A DNA stretch of 46,412 bases from JAVKNF01 sp031537795 (lineage in GTDB: Bacteria > Pseudomonadota > Alphaproteobacteria > Rickettsiales > Deianiraeaceae). The stretch is from assembly GCA_031537795.1 (NCBI GenBank), contig JAVKNF010000013.1, positions 1 to 46,412 of the forward strand. Direction: 5' to 3'. A program made the translations under genes and the position numbers. The notes under the pieces are model-generated. The model ran no database searches, was not told the DNA's origin, and saw nothing but the letters and a program-made list of their open reading frames with translations. Positions 25,925 through 34,697 of the stretch are shown here, in pieces; within the stretch, counting starts at the first letter, position 1; the number at the start of each line of letters is the position of its first letter.

Positions 25925-26428
25925 TTAAAATTTTAAGTTTTTAGAACTTCTGTAAATTGCATTTATAGCATTTGAAGTATTTTCATTAAAGTCTTCTCTA
26001 TTATTGTAAATAAGACCAATATGTTGTATAGCTTTAATTTTTAGATCGTAATTCTGAATTGGTTCTATTTTTAATCTAATAACATTTAGACCGTTTTCTA
26101 ATCTAAATAAAGTGTAAGATTCTTTTTTTGTAAAGAGTAAATTTGCAATATCCAAATCTGTATTATTTATTTTATAATTTAATATTTGAAATATATTTTG
26201 TGTTTTAAATTTATAGTTTCTTGAATTTGTTTGGATTGCTTCTTTATTTATTTCCAATCTAATTGTTTTTCCTAAAATTGAAGTTGAAATCAGATCTTCT
26301 GCATATCTATCTACGGACTTTATTATTGATTCCAGAATTAAATCTTCTTCATTGTTTTCTATTTTCAGAAAACTCTTTATTTCATCTCTAAAAAGAGTAA
26401 AATCATCGTATATTTCTATAAATTTCAT
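25925..26428 (-). CDS. GTA/phage head-tail connector protein, gp6-like (GTA gene 6-like)
   Basis: 167 aa from ATG 26428; upstream non-ATG codons in frame would add 27 residues of poor quality. The N-terminus shows the connector pattern: IKSFLKIENNEEDLILESIIKSVDRYAEDL (compare lK-yLRid---ED-li--li-aA---vE), a middle beta region, and a C-terminal helix IKAIQHIGLIYNNREDFN (compare i--A-l-lva--YenRe). First of three short genes in GTA order. Genes for portal, capsid, protease and tail are not in the window, as expected for the scattered GTA remnants reported in Rickettsiales. Confidence 0.7.
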   Translation of the reverse strand: MKFIEIYDDFTLFRDEIKSFLKIENNEEDLILESIIKSVDRYAEDLISTSILGKTIRLEINKEAIQTNSRNYKFKTQNIFQILNYKINNTDLDIANLLFTKKESYTLFRLENGLNVIRLKIEPIQNYDLKIKAIQHIGLIYNNREDFNENTSNAINAIYRSSKNLKF

Positions 26429-26509
26429 ATATTTATACAAAATTATTATAATATAAAAATTATTTAGGGAAGCAAAAGTTGAAATATATATTTTTTCTTG
26501 TAAAATCAA

Positions 26510-28021
26510 ATGTTTATGCTTGCTAAAAATATAGTAATTTCGAATTACGAAGAAGCAAAAGAAAATGGAATTGAAATAGGCTCTTTTCTTGAATGGTTTT
26601 TAAGTTTTCTAACTAAAGAACGGAAATTTTTCCCTATTAACGAGTCTTATATTCAAGAAAGTGAAGAGGGAAAAGCAGTTTTTCAGAAACATAAGTTAAT
26701 TTTGGATAATTCTGGTTTAAAAAATTTTGAACTCGAAGAAGAAAAGAAAAAGAAATATATAAATGATTATAAAATATTCGCAAAGGAAATAGAAGCTCTA
26801 TTTAAAAAATATAATCTAAAGAACATCGATTCACTCTTAAAAATTAAGAAAGCAGCTGATGAAATTAAAGAGAAAAGTAACATAAGAAGCTTTCTTTTTC
26901 GAGACTTTTCTGATGTTGAATTTAAAGAGGCAGAAGGTTATGCAGATTATTACAGAAGGTCATTTCCGTATGAAAACATATCCGGTGTTACAAGTGAGAA
27001 TGATTATTATTTTCAACTTTGTAAATATGGGGCAGAATTTAATAACCCAATTTTTGCTATCAAACCAAATTGGGAAAGTGGTTACAATGTAAGAACGAAT
27101 CCAGTAGGTTTTAGTATAAATCAAAATCAAAAAGGGCAACAATTTTGGAGTACTCATTTGGGTGTGATAAGATTTCAAACTCCAGGTTATGATGCCGGTG
27201 TAAATGAGAGTGCATCTACTGGAATAATGAGAATAGCAATGAAAGCTCAAATTTTAAATGCGAAGAAAAACTATAAAGGGAATTTTCTGCAAGCTTTTAC
27301 TCTTGGCGTGTCAACGCCTCGTGGAGGGCATGCAATAAGTGTTGTACCTGAATTCACAAAACAGGGTAAGATAACAAAATTATTTTGGAATAATTCGAAT
27401 CAACTTTCTGGAATATATGAATTTGATGAATATTTATTAGCTCCACTTTTAGGCCTCGCAAGAGATAATATCTTAAATGAAGATATGAAGAGTCTAGTTT
27501 TTCAATATATAAATGCTAGAAATGATAAAAATGGAAACAGAATGAGAAAGATTTATAACACCTTATCTGAGAAATATATAACAAACTTACATATTAAACC
27601 ACAAGTAAATACAGGAGAATGTTTAACTGCTGCAAAATTAATATCTGATGGTTTTGTTAAATATTTATCTAAAAATTCTTACCCGAAAAGGATAAGAAAA
27701 TTAAAATACAAAGAAACAGGAGAAACTTTTCATACTTTAAATAAAAAGAGCTCTGATCTTTTTAAAAAAGAGCTTTGGCAATATTATAAAGAGAGCAAAA
27801 ATAAAGGAGAGATTACAGATCTAGAAATGGAAGATTTTACAAATATAAAAAAAATAACATTCAGAAATGTAAATAAGGCAAATAACGAATTTACAAAGAA
27901 TTTATTCAAGAATAGATCTTTAAAGGCCCCAAATCTTGATTATCTAAATAATAACGATACAGAATATAATACAAATAGGTCTTCTGAAGTGCAAAATATA
28001 CAAAAAGATATTTTAATGTAA
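26510..28021 (+). CDS. Orphan protein with CE-clan cysteine protease/acetyltransferase-like residues; possible effector
   Basis: 503 aa, no family recognised with certainty. No signal peptide or membrane helix. The N-terminal 130 residues are charged helices (likely coiled coil at 75-125). Residues 150-390 form the ordered part. RGGHAISVVPEF (H274) is followed by GKITKLFWNN (N294). HIKPQVNTGECLTAAKLI follows with Q365 and C371 separated by exactly five residues, as in Ulp1/YopJ-type (clan CE) enzymes, where order is His, acidic/Asn, Gln, Cys. The C-terminal 110 residues are polar. It is divergent from the GTA genes by 81 bp and convergent with the HAD gene (9-bp overlap). A secreted host-directed enzyme is plausible but unproven; the acidic triad member would be Asn. 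Confidence 0.5.
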   Translation: MFMLAKNIVISNYEEAKENGIEIGSFLEWFLSFLTKERKFFPINESYIQESEEGKAVFQKHKLILDNSGLKNFELEEEKKKKYINDYKIFAKEIEALFKKYNLKNIDSLLKIKKAADEIKEKSNIRSFLFRDFSDVEFKEAEGYADYYRRSFPYENISGVTSENDYYFQLCKYGAEFNNPIFAIKPNWESGYNVRTNPVGFSINQNQKGQQFWSTHLGVIRFQTPGYDAGVNESASTGIMRIAMKAQILNAKKNYKGNFLQAFTLGVSTPRGGHAISVVPEFTKQGKITKLFWNNSNQLSGIYEFDEYLLAPLLGLARDNILNEDMKSLVFQYINARNDKNGNRMRKIYNTLSEKYITNLHIKPQVNTGECLTAAKLISDGFVKYLSKNSYPKRIRKLKYKETGETFHTLNKKSSDLFKKELWQYYKESKNKGEITDLEMEDFTNIKKITFRNVNKANNEFTKNLFKNRSLKAPNLDYLNNNDTEYNTNRSSEVQNIQKDILM

Positions 28022-28855
28022 ATAAAATTCTATAGTTTCAGAAAAATCAATAGAAAACTCTTTAGACTTAAAATTAATTAATTCTATTAGATTCAATTTT
28101 AAATCTTTGTATTTTCCAGTATTTTCATCATAAACGATGCAAGATTTTATACCAGCATTATATGCTCCGAGGATATCTGTATTAAAAGAATCGCCAATCA
28201 TAAGTATTTCATCTTTTTTATAATTATATTTTTGAAATATATTTTCATAAATCTTTTTATATGGTTTTCCTGTATATATAATCTTTGCTCCCATTTTTTC
28301 TAACTTCTCTGCAACAAAACCAGCACAAATTCTTTTATTTTTGCTAGGAACTATTATATCTGGGTTTATACAATAAATTTTTTTATTTAATTTAGATATT
28401 CTTTGTAGTATATCTAAAGAATTATCTAAATTTAAGTCATACCCATCAGTTGGGTCTCCTGTTATAATTATAAAATCTACCTCTTCTAGTATATTAGTTT
28501 TAATATATTGTGGTAATTCTAGTAATATATTTTCATCTTTAGAAGGCCCAAAAATATAATATTGTTTCTGTTCTTTTGTTTTAGAAAGTTCCTGAAAGAA
28601 GAATTCTCCAGATGAAAATATATCAAATTCTTCCTCAATGAATAATTTATCTAATTTTTTTAAATTTTCTAATACTATAGAGGATCTTCGTGGTGCATTT
28701 GATAAAAAAACTATCTTCTTCCTAGTTAAAATTAAATATCTTATTAAATCAATAATCTCTTTTTTTATAATTCCATCTATATGAACCACCCCCCATACAT
28801 CAAATATAAATAGGTTTATATGTTTTATATTATCTTTTGTGAGTTCTTTTAACAT
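28013..28855 (-). CDS. HAD-superfamily class IIA hydrolase (TIGR01459-like)
   Basis: 280 aa phosphatase of the NagD/pyridoxal-phosphatase type. Motif I is FIFDVWGVVH (D19), in which the usual second Asp is Trp, a feature of the alphaproteobacterial HAD-IIA subfamily. Motif II is FLSNAPRRSS, the class II cap lies at about 75-195, the Lys of motif III is in YTGKPYKKIYE, and motif IV is MIGDSFNTDILGAYNAGI. Substrate unknown; relatives act on small phosphorylated metabolites. A promoter with TTGACT lies just upstream on the minus strand. Confidence 0.88.
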   Translation of the reverse strand: MLKELTKDNIKHINLFIFDVWGVVHIDGIIKKEIIDLIRYLILTRKKIVFLSNAPRRSSIVLENLKKLDKLFIEEEFDIFSSGEFFFQELSKTKEQKQYYIFGPSKDENILLELPQYIKTNILEEVDFIIITGDPTDGYDLNLDNSLDILQRISKLNKKIYCINPDIIVPSKNKRICAGFVAEKLEKMGAKIIYTGKPYKKIYENIFQKYNYKKDEILMIGDSFNTDILGAYNAGIKSCIVYDENTGKYKDLKLNLIELINFKSKEFSIDFSETIEFYLH

Positions 28856-28862
28856 ATGAGAG

Positions 28863-28891
28863 TTTTAAAATTGATTTAAAAATATAGTCAA
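28863..28891 (-). promoter_or_regulatory. Probable promoter of the HAD hydrolase gene
   Basis: On the minus strand TTGACT (28886-28891) is followed after exactly 17 bp by TTAAAA (28863-28868), 8 bp before the ATG at 28855. Confidence 0.4.
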
Positions 28892-28964
28892 GTTAATTTC
28901 TTATCTTTTAAATTATAATTAAATAAGTTCTTGTAAATAAAAAAATAAAAATTATCGATTAAAT

Positions 28965-29777
28965 ATGGCCGTTAAAAGAAGAGAGAATATATTTGTTTTT
29001 GATATCGAAACAATTCCAGATCATGAAGCTGCTATAAATTTAACTGGAATTTCAGAATCAAAATCAATTCAAGAAAAAAGAAAAGCTTTAACAGATTATC
29101 ATTTGGAAATAACAGATGGCAAAAATGATTTTTTAAGACAACTTTTTCATAAAGTAGTCTGCATTAGTTTTTTAGAGGCTCAAATAGATTATGATTTTAA
29201 CGGAGAAGAAACGTATAAGATTGTGAAATTTGACACAGCTAGCACTAAAAACTCAAGTGAAGAAGAGGTTATTAAGTGGTTTTGGAATAACACAAAGAAA
29301 ACATCTCCTAGATTTATAAGTTTTAACGGAAAAATGTTTGATATGCCAGTTTTAAAATATAGAGCTTTAAAATATGGTATTAGTTGCGACTGGTTTTTTC
29401 AAGAAGGAGATAAATGGGAGAATTATAACCAAAAATACGGAACAATGCATACAGATCTTATAGATTGTTTTTCAGATTATGGAATTTCCGCTAAAATAAA
29501 AATGAAAGAAATCTGCGCTTTATTGAATATTCCTTGTAAATTGGATGTAGATGGAGGCGGTGTAACTGAAATGTATGATGCAGGACAAATAGACGAGATT
29601 AGAGATTATTGCGAAACTGATGTCCTAGCAACTTATATATTGTATTTGAAATTCTGTCATTTATCTGGTAGAATTTCTAGGAATTCATTAAGAAATGAAG
29701 AAGATAATTTGTTAGAATTTCTAAAGAATAACAAGAAAGAGAAAATTCAGGAATTTTTACTTAAATGGAAAAGATAG
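28965..29777 (+). CDS. 3'-5' exonuclease, PolB-like (DnaQ-fold)
   Basis: 270 aa predicted exonuclease of the family related to the proofreading domain of DNA polymerase B. ExoI motif FVFDIETIPD (D13, E15), ExoII in FISFNGKMFDMPVLKYRAL (N and D), ExoIII in IRDYCETDVLATYILYLKF. The central HTDLIDCFSDYG and ICALLNIPCK segments are also typical. All catalytic acids are in place, so it should be active on DNA or RNA 3' ends. Its last 13 bases overlap tilS, indicating an operon. Confidence 0.87.
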   Translation: MAVKRRENIFVFDIETIPDHEAAINLTGISESKSIQEKRKALTDYHLEITDGKNDFLRQLFHKVVCISFLEAQIDYDFNGEETYKIVKFDTASTKNSSEEEVIKWFWNNTKKTSPRFISFNGKMFDMPVLKYRALKYGISCDWFFQEGDKWENYNQKYGTMHTDLIDCFSDYGISAKIKMKEICALLNIPCKLDVDGGGVTEMYDAGQIDEIRDYCETDVLATYILYLKFCHLSGRISRNSLRNEEDNLLEFLKNNKKEKIQEFLLKWKR

Positions 29778-30742
29778 GAAATCAAGAAATAAAAAATACT
29801 TTTGAATTAGAGATAAAAGAATTTTTACTGAAACATAAAATAAATAGAAAACAAAAATTAATAGTAGCTGTATCCGGAGGTTGCGACAGTCTATCATTAC
29901 TTTTTGGTTTGAGAAATATTGGTTTTGATGTGCTAGCTTTACATATTAATCATAATTTGAGAGAAGAATCGAAAGAAGAAGAAATTTATTTAAGAGAGTT
30001 ATTTGCAGAAGAAAATATTGATGCAATATTTTGTAAATGGCACGGAAAGATTCAGAAAAATTTAGAGCAAGAAGCAAGAATTGCGAGATATAATTTTTTT
30101 AATGAGGTTGCGAATGATACTGGAATAAGAAAGGTTTGTCTAGGGCATCATTCAGATGATCAAATAGAAACATTTTTTTTGAATTTATCACGAGGAAGCT
30201 CTTTAGACGGACTTTCTGCTATGCAAGGACTTTCAAGCAAAGATGATTTATTAATTTTAAGACCCTTATTAAACTTGAAGAAAATAGATTGTAAAAATTA
30301 TTTAAATGCTCTAAAAATTACATGGATTGAAGATAAAACAAATCAAGATATTAAATTTAAGAGAAATAAAATTAGAAAATTACTTTTTGAATTAGAGTAT
30401 GAAGATTTAATAAAAAATAGAATTTTAGATACAATAAACACTCTGCAAGATGTTAGAATTATTCTCAACAAAACTTTAAATAAGAAATATAAAAGTGTTG
30501 TTAATGAAGAAGAAAATTCTGCTATATTGAGTTTAATAAAATTTAATAGGTTCTTAAAATATGAGAAAATCTACATTCTAAACAGAGTATTATTAAAATT
30601 AAGTAATTTAGATAAGAAAATTCGTAAATCACAACTTGAAAACTTACTTCTCGTTTTAGATAAAGAAAATTTTAAAAGAAGTATTGTAAATATTGAAATT
30701 ATAAAACAGAACAATTATTTATTTTTTAGAAAACTTGATTGA
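29765..30742 (+). CDS. tilS: tRNA(Ile)-lysidine synthase
   Basis: Converts C34 of the tRNA-Ile with CAU anticodon to lysidine so that AUA is read as Ile, an essential step in an AT-rich genome full of AUA codons. 325 aa. The PP-loop motif AVSGGCDSLSL is at about 35-45, then LHINHNLREES, the AR-NFF segment ARIARYNFF, LGHHSDDQIETFFLNLSRG and IEDKTNQD-KFKRNKIR. It ends without the C-terminal domain of longer TilS proteins, like several alphaproteobacterial forms. Overlaps the exonuclease gene upstream and the convergent TraT-like gene downstream (17 bp). Confidence 0.95.
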   Translation: MEKIGNQEIKNTFELEIKEFLLKHKINRKQKLIVAVSGGCDSLSLLFGLRNIGFDVLALHINHNLREESKEEEIYLRELFAEENIDAIFCKWHGKIQKNLEQEARIARYNFFNEVANDTGIRKVCLGHHSDDQIETFFLNLSRGSSLDGLSAMQGLSSKDDLLILRPLLNLKKIDCKNYLNALKITWIEDKTNQDIKFKRNKIRKLLFELEYEDLIKNRILDTINTLQDVRIILNKTLNKKYKSVVNEEENSAILSLIKFNRFLKYEKIYILNRVLLKLSNLDKKIRKSQLENLLLVLDKENFKRSIVNIEIIKQNNYLFFRKLD

Positions 30743-31577
30743 TGCAATTAATAAATAAATTAATAATATCCGATTTTAATTCTTCAAGATTGTAAATACT
30801 GCCAGTGCCAAGAATTACAACTTTTGAATTATAGGGAATTATACTTATTATTTCACTGTAATTTATTTCGGATGTAGAATTTGACGCATTCCTTTTTAGA
30901 ATTCTTTTATTTGTATTAATTTTTTGTTTTGTAATCTCTTCAAGCTCTATTTCAAATACCATTATATAGCCGATGCCTTTTGAAACTTCTTCTGCTAATA
31001 TTATTGCTGGCAGAGCAGCAACAGCACCTATACCGGTAGAAATTAGACTTTGACCAGTTAAATAACCTACACTGGCACCAAAAATACTTCCTGCCCCAAT
31101 TTTTGTCAGAGAATCAACACCCTTTTTATCTTCTAATATGTTGTGGTTTTTCAGATCTAGAATATTTTTTTGATTATTCTGTCTAGGGTTATTATTAGCA
31201 TCTATATAGAAACTCTCGAAACTAGATTCTAATGCAATATAATTTCTTAATAATTTTATGCTATTCAAATTTGCAGAGCTGGAATTACTAATATTTATAT
31301 TTAATATATAGTCTGCTTCATTTATATTTTTAACAACTTTTAGGTTTTCTATTTTTGCAATTTGACTTTCAAGTTCGTTTTGAAGATTAATATTATAGCC
31401 AAATTCAAAAGGTATTTTTGAAATATATATTTTATTTTTATCGGAATTCTTCAGAATTTTAATCTTATCTGATATTTTAAATGAATATTCTTTTTTATAT
31501 AGAAAATTTCCAAAAGAAGAACAAGAAGTCATTACAATAAAAAATAAACTTATTTTAAATATTTTAAGTATTTGCAT
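30726..31577 (-). CDS. TraT-like outer-membrane lipoprotein
   Basis: 283 aa. Signal peptide with lipobox VMTSC places lipidated Cys at residue 19. The body follows TraT: KIYISKIPF-EFGYNINLQNELESQI near the start, NEADYILNINI (compare D-AyywiqanV), a Gly-rich hydrophobic segment GAGSIFGASVGYLTGQSLISTGIGAVA (compare GaavGAalGAGitGy), IGYIMVFEIELEE and a C-terminal YNSKVVILGTGSIYNLEEL (compare yqtRvvs-anKvnL-feeA). Plasmid TraT mediates surface exclusion and serum resistance; chromosomal relatives have unknown roles. It overlaps the M23 peptidase by 14 bp at the end of the ribosomal operon. Other tra genes are absent. Confidence 0.75.
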   Translation of the reverse strand: MQILKIFKISLFFIVMTSCSSFGNFLYKKEYSFKISDKIKILKNSDKNKIYISKIPFEFGYNINLQNELESQIAKIENLKVVKNINEADYILNINISNSSSANLNSIKLLRNYIALESSFESFYIDANNNPRQNNQKNILDLKNHNILEDKKGVDSLTKIGAGSIFGASVGYLTGQSLISTGIGAVAALPAIILAEEVSKGIGYIMVFEIELEEITKQKINTNKRILKRNASNSTSEINYSEIISIIPYNSKVVILGTGSIYNLEELKSDIINLFINCINQVF

Positions 31578-32895
31578 TATTTTCTAAATTAGAGTTTCTT
31601 AAAATCTTATCAATTGTATTTATATTCTCGTGAAATAAATCTATTTTATCTTTTGTAACTTTTTTAACGGTATTTTTAATTTTATTGAAATTTCTAGGGT
31701 TTATATGACGCCCTCTCTCAACTAATTCGTAATGTAAATGAGGTCCTGTAGCCAAACCTGTACTACCAACGTATCCTATTATATCTCTTTGTTTTACTTT
31801 ATGTCCGACTTTTGTTCTAGAATTGAATTTTGATAAATGCCCATAATTTGTTGTATATTCGCTGTTGTGTCTTATTGAGATAAATTTTCCAAATGCTCCT
31901 TTCCAGCCTACAAAAATAACTGTCCCGTCACCTGCACATTGTATTGGAGTGCCTGTAACAGCGGCAAAATCAGTACCTTTATGAGCTCTACTATAGCCCA
32001 AAACAGGATGTTTTCTTTTGAAAGAGAAACCAGAAGATATTCTAGCTCCATCTATAGGAGTCATAAGTAAAGATTTAACAACAGAGTTTCCTTTTCTGTC
32101 GTAAAATTGGTCTTCAAATAAGAATATTTCATTATTGATTTTAGAAAGTATAAGATTGCTATATATTAATTTTTGAAAAATAACATCTCCGTCTTCGTCA
32201 ATCTTTGAGTCAAGAACAATAATAAGATTGTCATTTTTTCTAATATCTCTTTGAAAGTCAACAGAGAAAGCATACTGGTTAAGGACCTTATATATTACTG
32301 TAGGATTTATATTTACAAGGCTTGCATCTGTAAAAAGATTAGTAGTTATATTTATTCTTTCAACTTGAATTTTATGATGATATTGAGGATTAATAAGTTG
32401 AGTTTTATATTTCTCTTCTTTTTTATCAAAATGAACTTTTATTTTTATACCAGATTCTGATTTAAAATATAAATTTTTAATGAATTTTTTTTCTATTTTT
32501 TTATATATATCCAAGTCCAAATCTATCTTAATAGAGTCATCTTTCTCATATATAAAACTAGATTCATACTCTATTTTAAATAGTTGGCCTGCTTTTAATT
32601 TCCTAAGATCATAATTTATATTTATATCGTTAAAAATCTGCCTGATGTCAGAAGAAGAGAAACCAATTTCTTCAAATTGCTTAATAATTGGCTTGTTAAA
32701 AACAAGAGTAAAATCCAAGAAGCCTATATTTTTTATATTATTTTCTTTTTTTTTAAAAGGAATTCCACTCTCGTATATCGAATTATTTAAAGAAATTTTA
32801 GATAAATCTTGATTCGAAAAAAAATATAAAAAAAAAGAGATTATTATTAAAGTGAAGCCAGATATATAGAATTTATATCTAGAAAGGTCACGCAC
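31564..32895 (-). CDS. M23-family peptidoglycan endopeptidase (MepM/NlpD-like)
   Basis: 443 aa. Short N-terminal membrane anchor (residues 10-26), a periplasmic region with an OapA/LysM-like linker (LRKLKAGQLFKIEY), then the M23 catalytic domain at about 280-400. Zinc ligands H305 and D309 (HKGTDFA) and H388 (GPHLHYE), with H386 and H353 (YGHLSK), are all present, so it should be an active cross-link hydrolase that opens the wall during growth. The start is GTG at 32895, 2 bp after the rplQ stop, suggesting read-through from the ribosomal operon. Downstream it overlaps the TraT-like gene. Confidence 0.92.
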   Translation of the reverse strand: MRDLSRYKFYISGFTLIIISFFLYFFSNQDLSKISLNNSIYESGIPFKKKENNIKNIGFLDFTLVFNKPIIKQFEEIGFSSSDIRQIFNDININYDLRKLKAGQLFKIEYESSFIYEKDDSIKIDLDLDIYKKIEKKFIKNLYFKSESGIKIKVHFDKKEEKYKTQLINPQYHHKIQVERINITTNLFTDASLVNINPTVIYKVLNQYAFSVDFQRDIRKNDNLIIVLDSKIDEDGDVIFQKLIYSNLILSKINNEIFLFEDQFYDRKGNSVVKSLLMTPIDGARISSGFSFKRKHPVLGYSRAHKGTDFAAVTGTPIQCAGDGTVIFVGWKGAFGKFISIRHNSEYTTNYGHLSKFNSRTKVGHKVKQRDIIGYVGSTGLATGPHLHYELVERGRHINPRNFNKIKNTVKKVTKDKIDLFHENINTIDKILRNSNLENNANT

Positions 32896-32897
32896 TT

Positions 32898-33254
32898 CTA
32901 AACAAAAGAGATTAAGGCTATATCTGCTTTATCGCCAGATCTAAAGCCTAATTTACAAATTCTAGAATAACCTCCTTTTCTATCTTTATATTTAATTGAT
33001 AGATCTAGAATTTTATCAATCAGTTCTTTTTTATCAAGTATTGAAAATAATTTTCTTATTGTGTTAATTTTATCCATTTCATAAGATTTAGCAATTGTAA
33101 TTAATTGGTCCATTTTAGGTTGAATGAATTTTGCTTTTTGTAATGTAGTTTCTATTGATTCATATTTTACAATAGAACGTAGTAGATTTTTTAACATAGA
33201 AAGTCTATGAGAGGAAGTTCTTGAAAGTTTATATCCAGCAATTTTATGACGCAT
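32898..33254 (-). CDS. rplQ: 50S ribosomal protein L17
   Basis: 118 aa, usual length. Begins MRHKIAGYKLSRTSSHR, as in all bacterial L17, and keeps the LRSIVKYESIETTLQKAK segment. The end GYSRICKLGFRSGDKADIALIS matches the conserved GGYtRi-k-g-R-GD-a-ma-iel close. Lies 3 bp after rpoA, the normal end of the alpha operon, but here followed by an M23 peptidase gene. Confidence 0.97.
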   Translation of the reverse strand: MRHKIAGYKLSRTSSHRLSMLKNLLRSIVKYESIETTLQKAKFIQPKMDQLITIAKSYEMDKINTIRKLFSILDKKELIDKILDLSIKYKDRKGGYSRICKLGFRSGDKADIALISFV

Positions 33255-33257
33255 AAA

Positions 33258-34280
33258 TTAATCAATTAGTTCTTTCTTATTTTTAATTACGATCGCTTTA
33301 TCTGAATCTTTAAGAGATAAACCTAGAATTTGCAAAGCTTCTTTTATTTCTTGAATTGATTTTCTTCCCAAATTTGGTGTTTTATAAAGATCTAATTCTG
33401 ATTTTAAAATTAAATCTCCTACTGTTTTTATATTTTCATTTTTTAAACAGCCTTCTGATCTTACAGAGAGTTCCAATTCATCTATTGGTATTGATAATTT
33501 ATTTACTTTCTTAACTTTTTTATCAATGTCAAAGTTCTCAGTATTTGAGACTTTTAGAAAGTTTGTTTCAGATGTATCAATTACTTTTTCTATTTTAGAT
33601 ATTTTTTTAAACATATCAATCATTATACCCATAGCAATATCTAAAGCATCTTCTGGAGATATGGAACCGTTTGTTTTTACTTTAATTACAAGATTATCGT
33701 AATCTATTTTATCTCTAACTCTTACATCCTCAACAGAAATACTGACATTTAAAACTGGACTGAAATGCATATCCAATAGTAATAGATCTGGATCTGTGTT
33801 AACGTGAGATTCTTGATCTATAAAGACATCTCCTATTCCAGATTTAAGAAATAACTCAATGTTTACTTCTCTGTTGGATGTTATTTCAAATAAAGTATAA
33901 TCTGGATTTAATACTACAGTTGAATCTTTAAATTTTATATCCTTTGCTTTTACTATTTTAGGTCCTGTTATTTTGATTGAAGCTGTAGATGTCTCTGAAT
34001 CAGATTTTAAAATAACAGATCTTAAGTTGTGACATATTTGATAAACGTCCTCTGAAACCCCCTCTATCGAAGAATATTGATGTTTTACTCCCTCTATTTT
34101 TAGAGAAGAAAATACAGTTCCTCTTATTGAAGAAAGTAAGATTCTTCTTAATGAATTGCCTAATGTTAAAGCAAAACCTTTTTGCAAAGGATAAATTGAG
34201 AAAGATTTAAGATTATCTTCCAATAATACAGACTTCAAATTTTCTGGTAATATTATAGAATTGCTATAAGTTTCGTGCAT
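33258..34280 (-). CDS. rpoA: RNA polymerase alpha subunit
   Basis: 340 aa. The N-terminal assembly domain includes PLQKGFALTLGNSLRRILLSSIRGTV and the GVSEDVYQI loop. Residues 275-335 form the C-terminal DNA/activator-binding domain, with LELSVRSEGCLKNENIKTVGDL and NLGRKSIQEIKE. Both domains are complete, so UP-element and activator contacts should be possible. Sits between rpsK and rplQ as usual. Confidence 0.97.
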   Translation of the reverse strand: MHETYSNSIILPENLKSVLLEDNLKSFSIYPLQKGFALTLGNSLRRILLSSIRGTVFSSLKIEGVKHQYSSIEGVSEDVYQICHNLRSVILKSDSETSTASIKITGPKIVKAKDIKFKDSTVVLNPDYTLFEITSNREVNIELFLKSGIGDVFIDQESHVNTDPDLLLLDMHFSPVLNVSISVEDVRVRDKIDYDNLVIKVKTNGSISPEDALDIAMGIMIDMFKKISKIEKVIDTSETNFLKVSNTENFDIDKKVKKVNKLSIPIDELELSVRSEGCLKNENIKTVGDLILKSELDLYKTPNLGRKSIQEIKEALQILGLSLKDSDKAIVIKNKKELID

Positions 34281-34286
34281 ATTTTA

Positions 34287-34694
34287 TTAATTTCTTCTAC
34301 GTTTAGGCGGTCTACATCCGTTATGTGGAACAAATGTAGCTTCTGTAATAGATAAAACCTGAATTCCTAAAGAAAGAAAAGTTCTTAGAGCAGACTCTCT
34401 TATTGAATTTATTCCTCTAAATATAACATCAATCGTTTTAGGTGTTACGGGCAAGCTTTTTATTATTGTTTCAGAGATTGATTGAACTGCAAAAGGTGTA
34501 GATTTTTGAGCTCCTTTAAAAGATCTACCACAAGAAATAGCTTTAATTGTGTTTCCTAATAGATCTGTAATTGTAACTATAACATTATTATGGGTTGAAG
34601 TAATGTATATTAAACAATGAGATAAATTTTTACTGTTTAGTTTTTTCTTAGAAGAATTGAAAGATTTATTTATTTTAACATTTTTTTCTACCAT
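34287..34694 (-). CDS. rpsK: 30S ribosomal protein S11
   Basis: 135 aa. After a basic N-terminal tail, the conserved core reads THNNVIVTITDLLGNTI, FKGAQKSTPFAVQ and FRGINSIRESALRTF, and the C-terminal THNGCRPPKRRR signature is present as VPHNGCRPPKRRRN. Located 3 bp after rpsM, in the alpha operon. Confidence 0.97.
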   Translation of the reverse strand: MVEKNVKINKSFNSSKKKLNSKNLSHCLIYITSTHNNVIVTITDLLGNTIKAISCGRSFKGAQKSTPFAVQSISETIIKSLPVTPKTIDVIFRGINSIRESALRTFLSLGIQVLSITEATFVPHNGCRPPKRRRN

Positions 34695-34697
34695 ATT

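Noticed and set aside
26479..26506. Promoter TTGAAA-16-TAAAAT before the 503-aa gene
   Set aside because: The -10 is 3 bp from the ATG, so transcription would start within the coding region unless the real start is internal.
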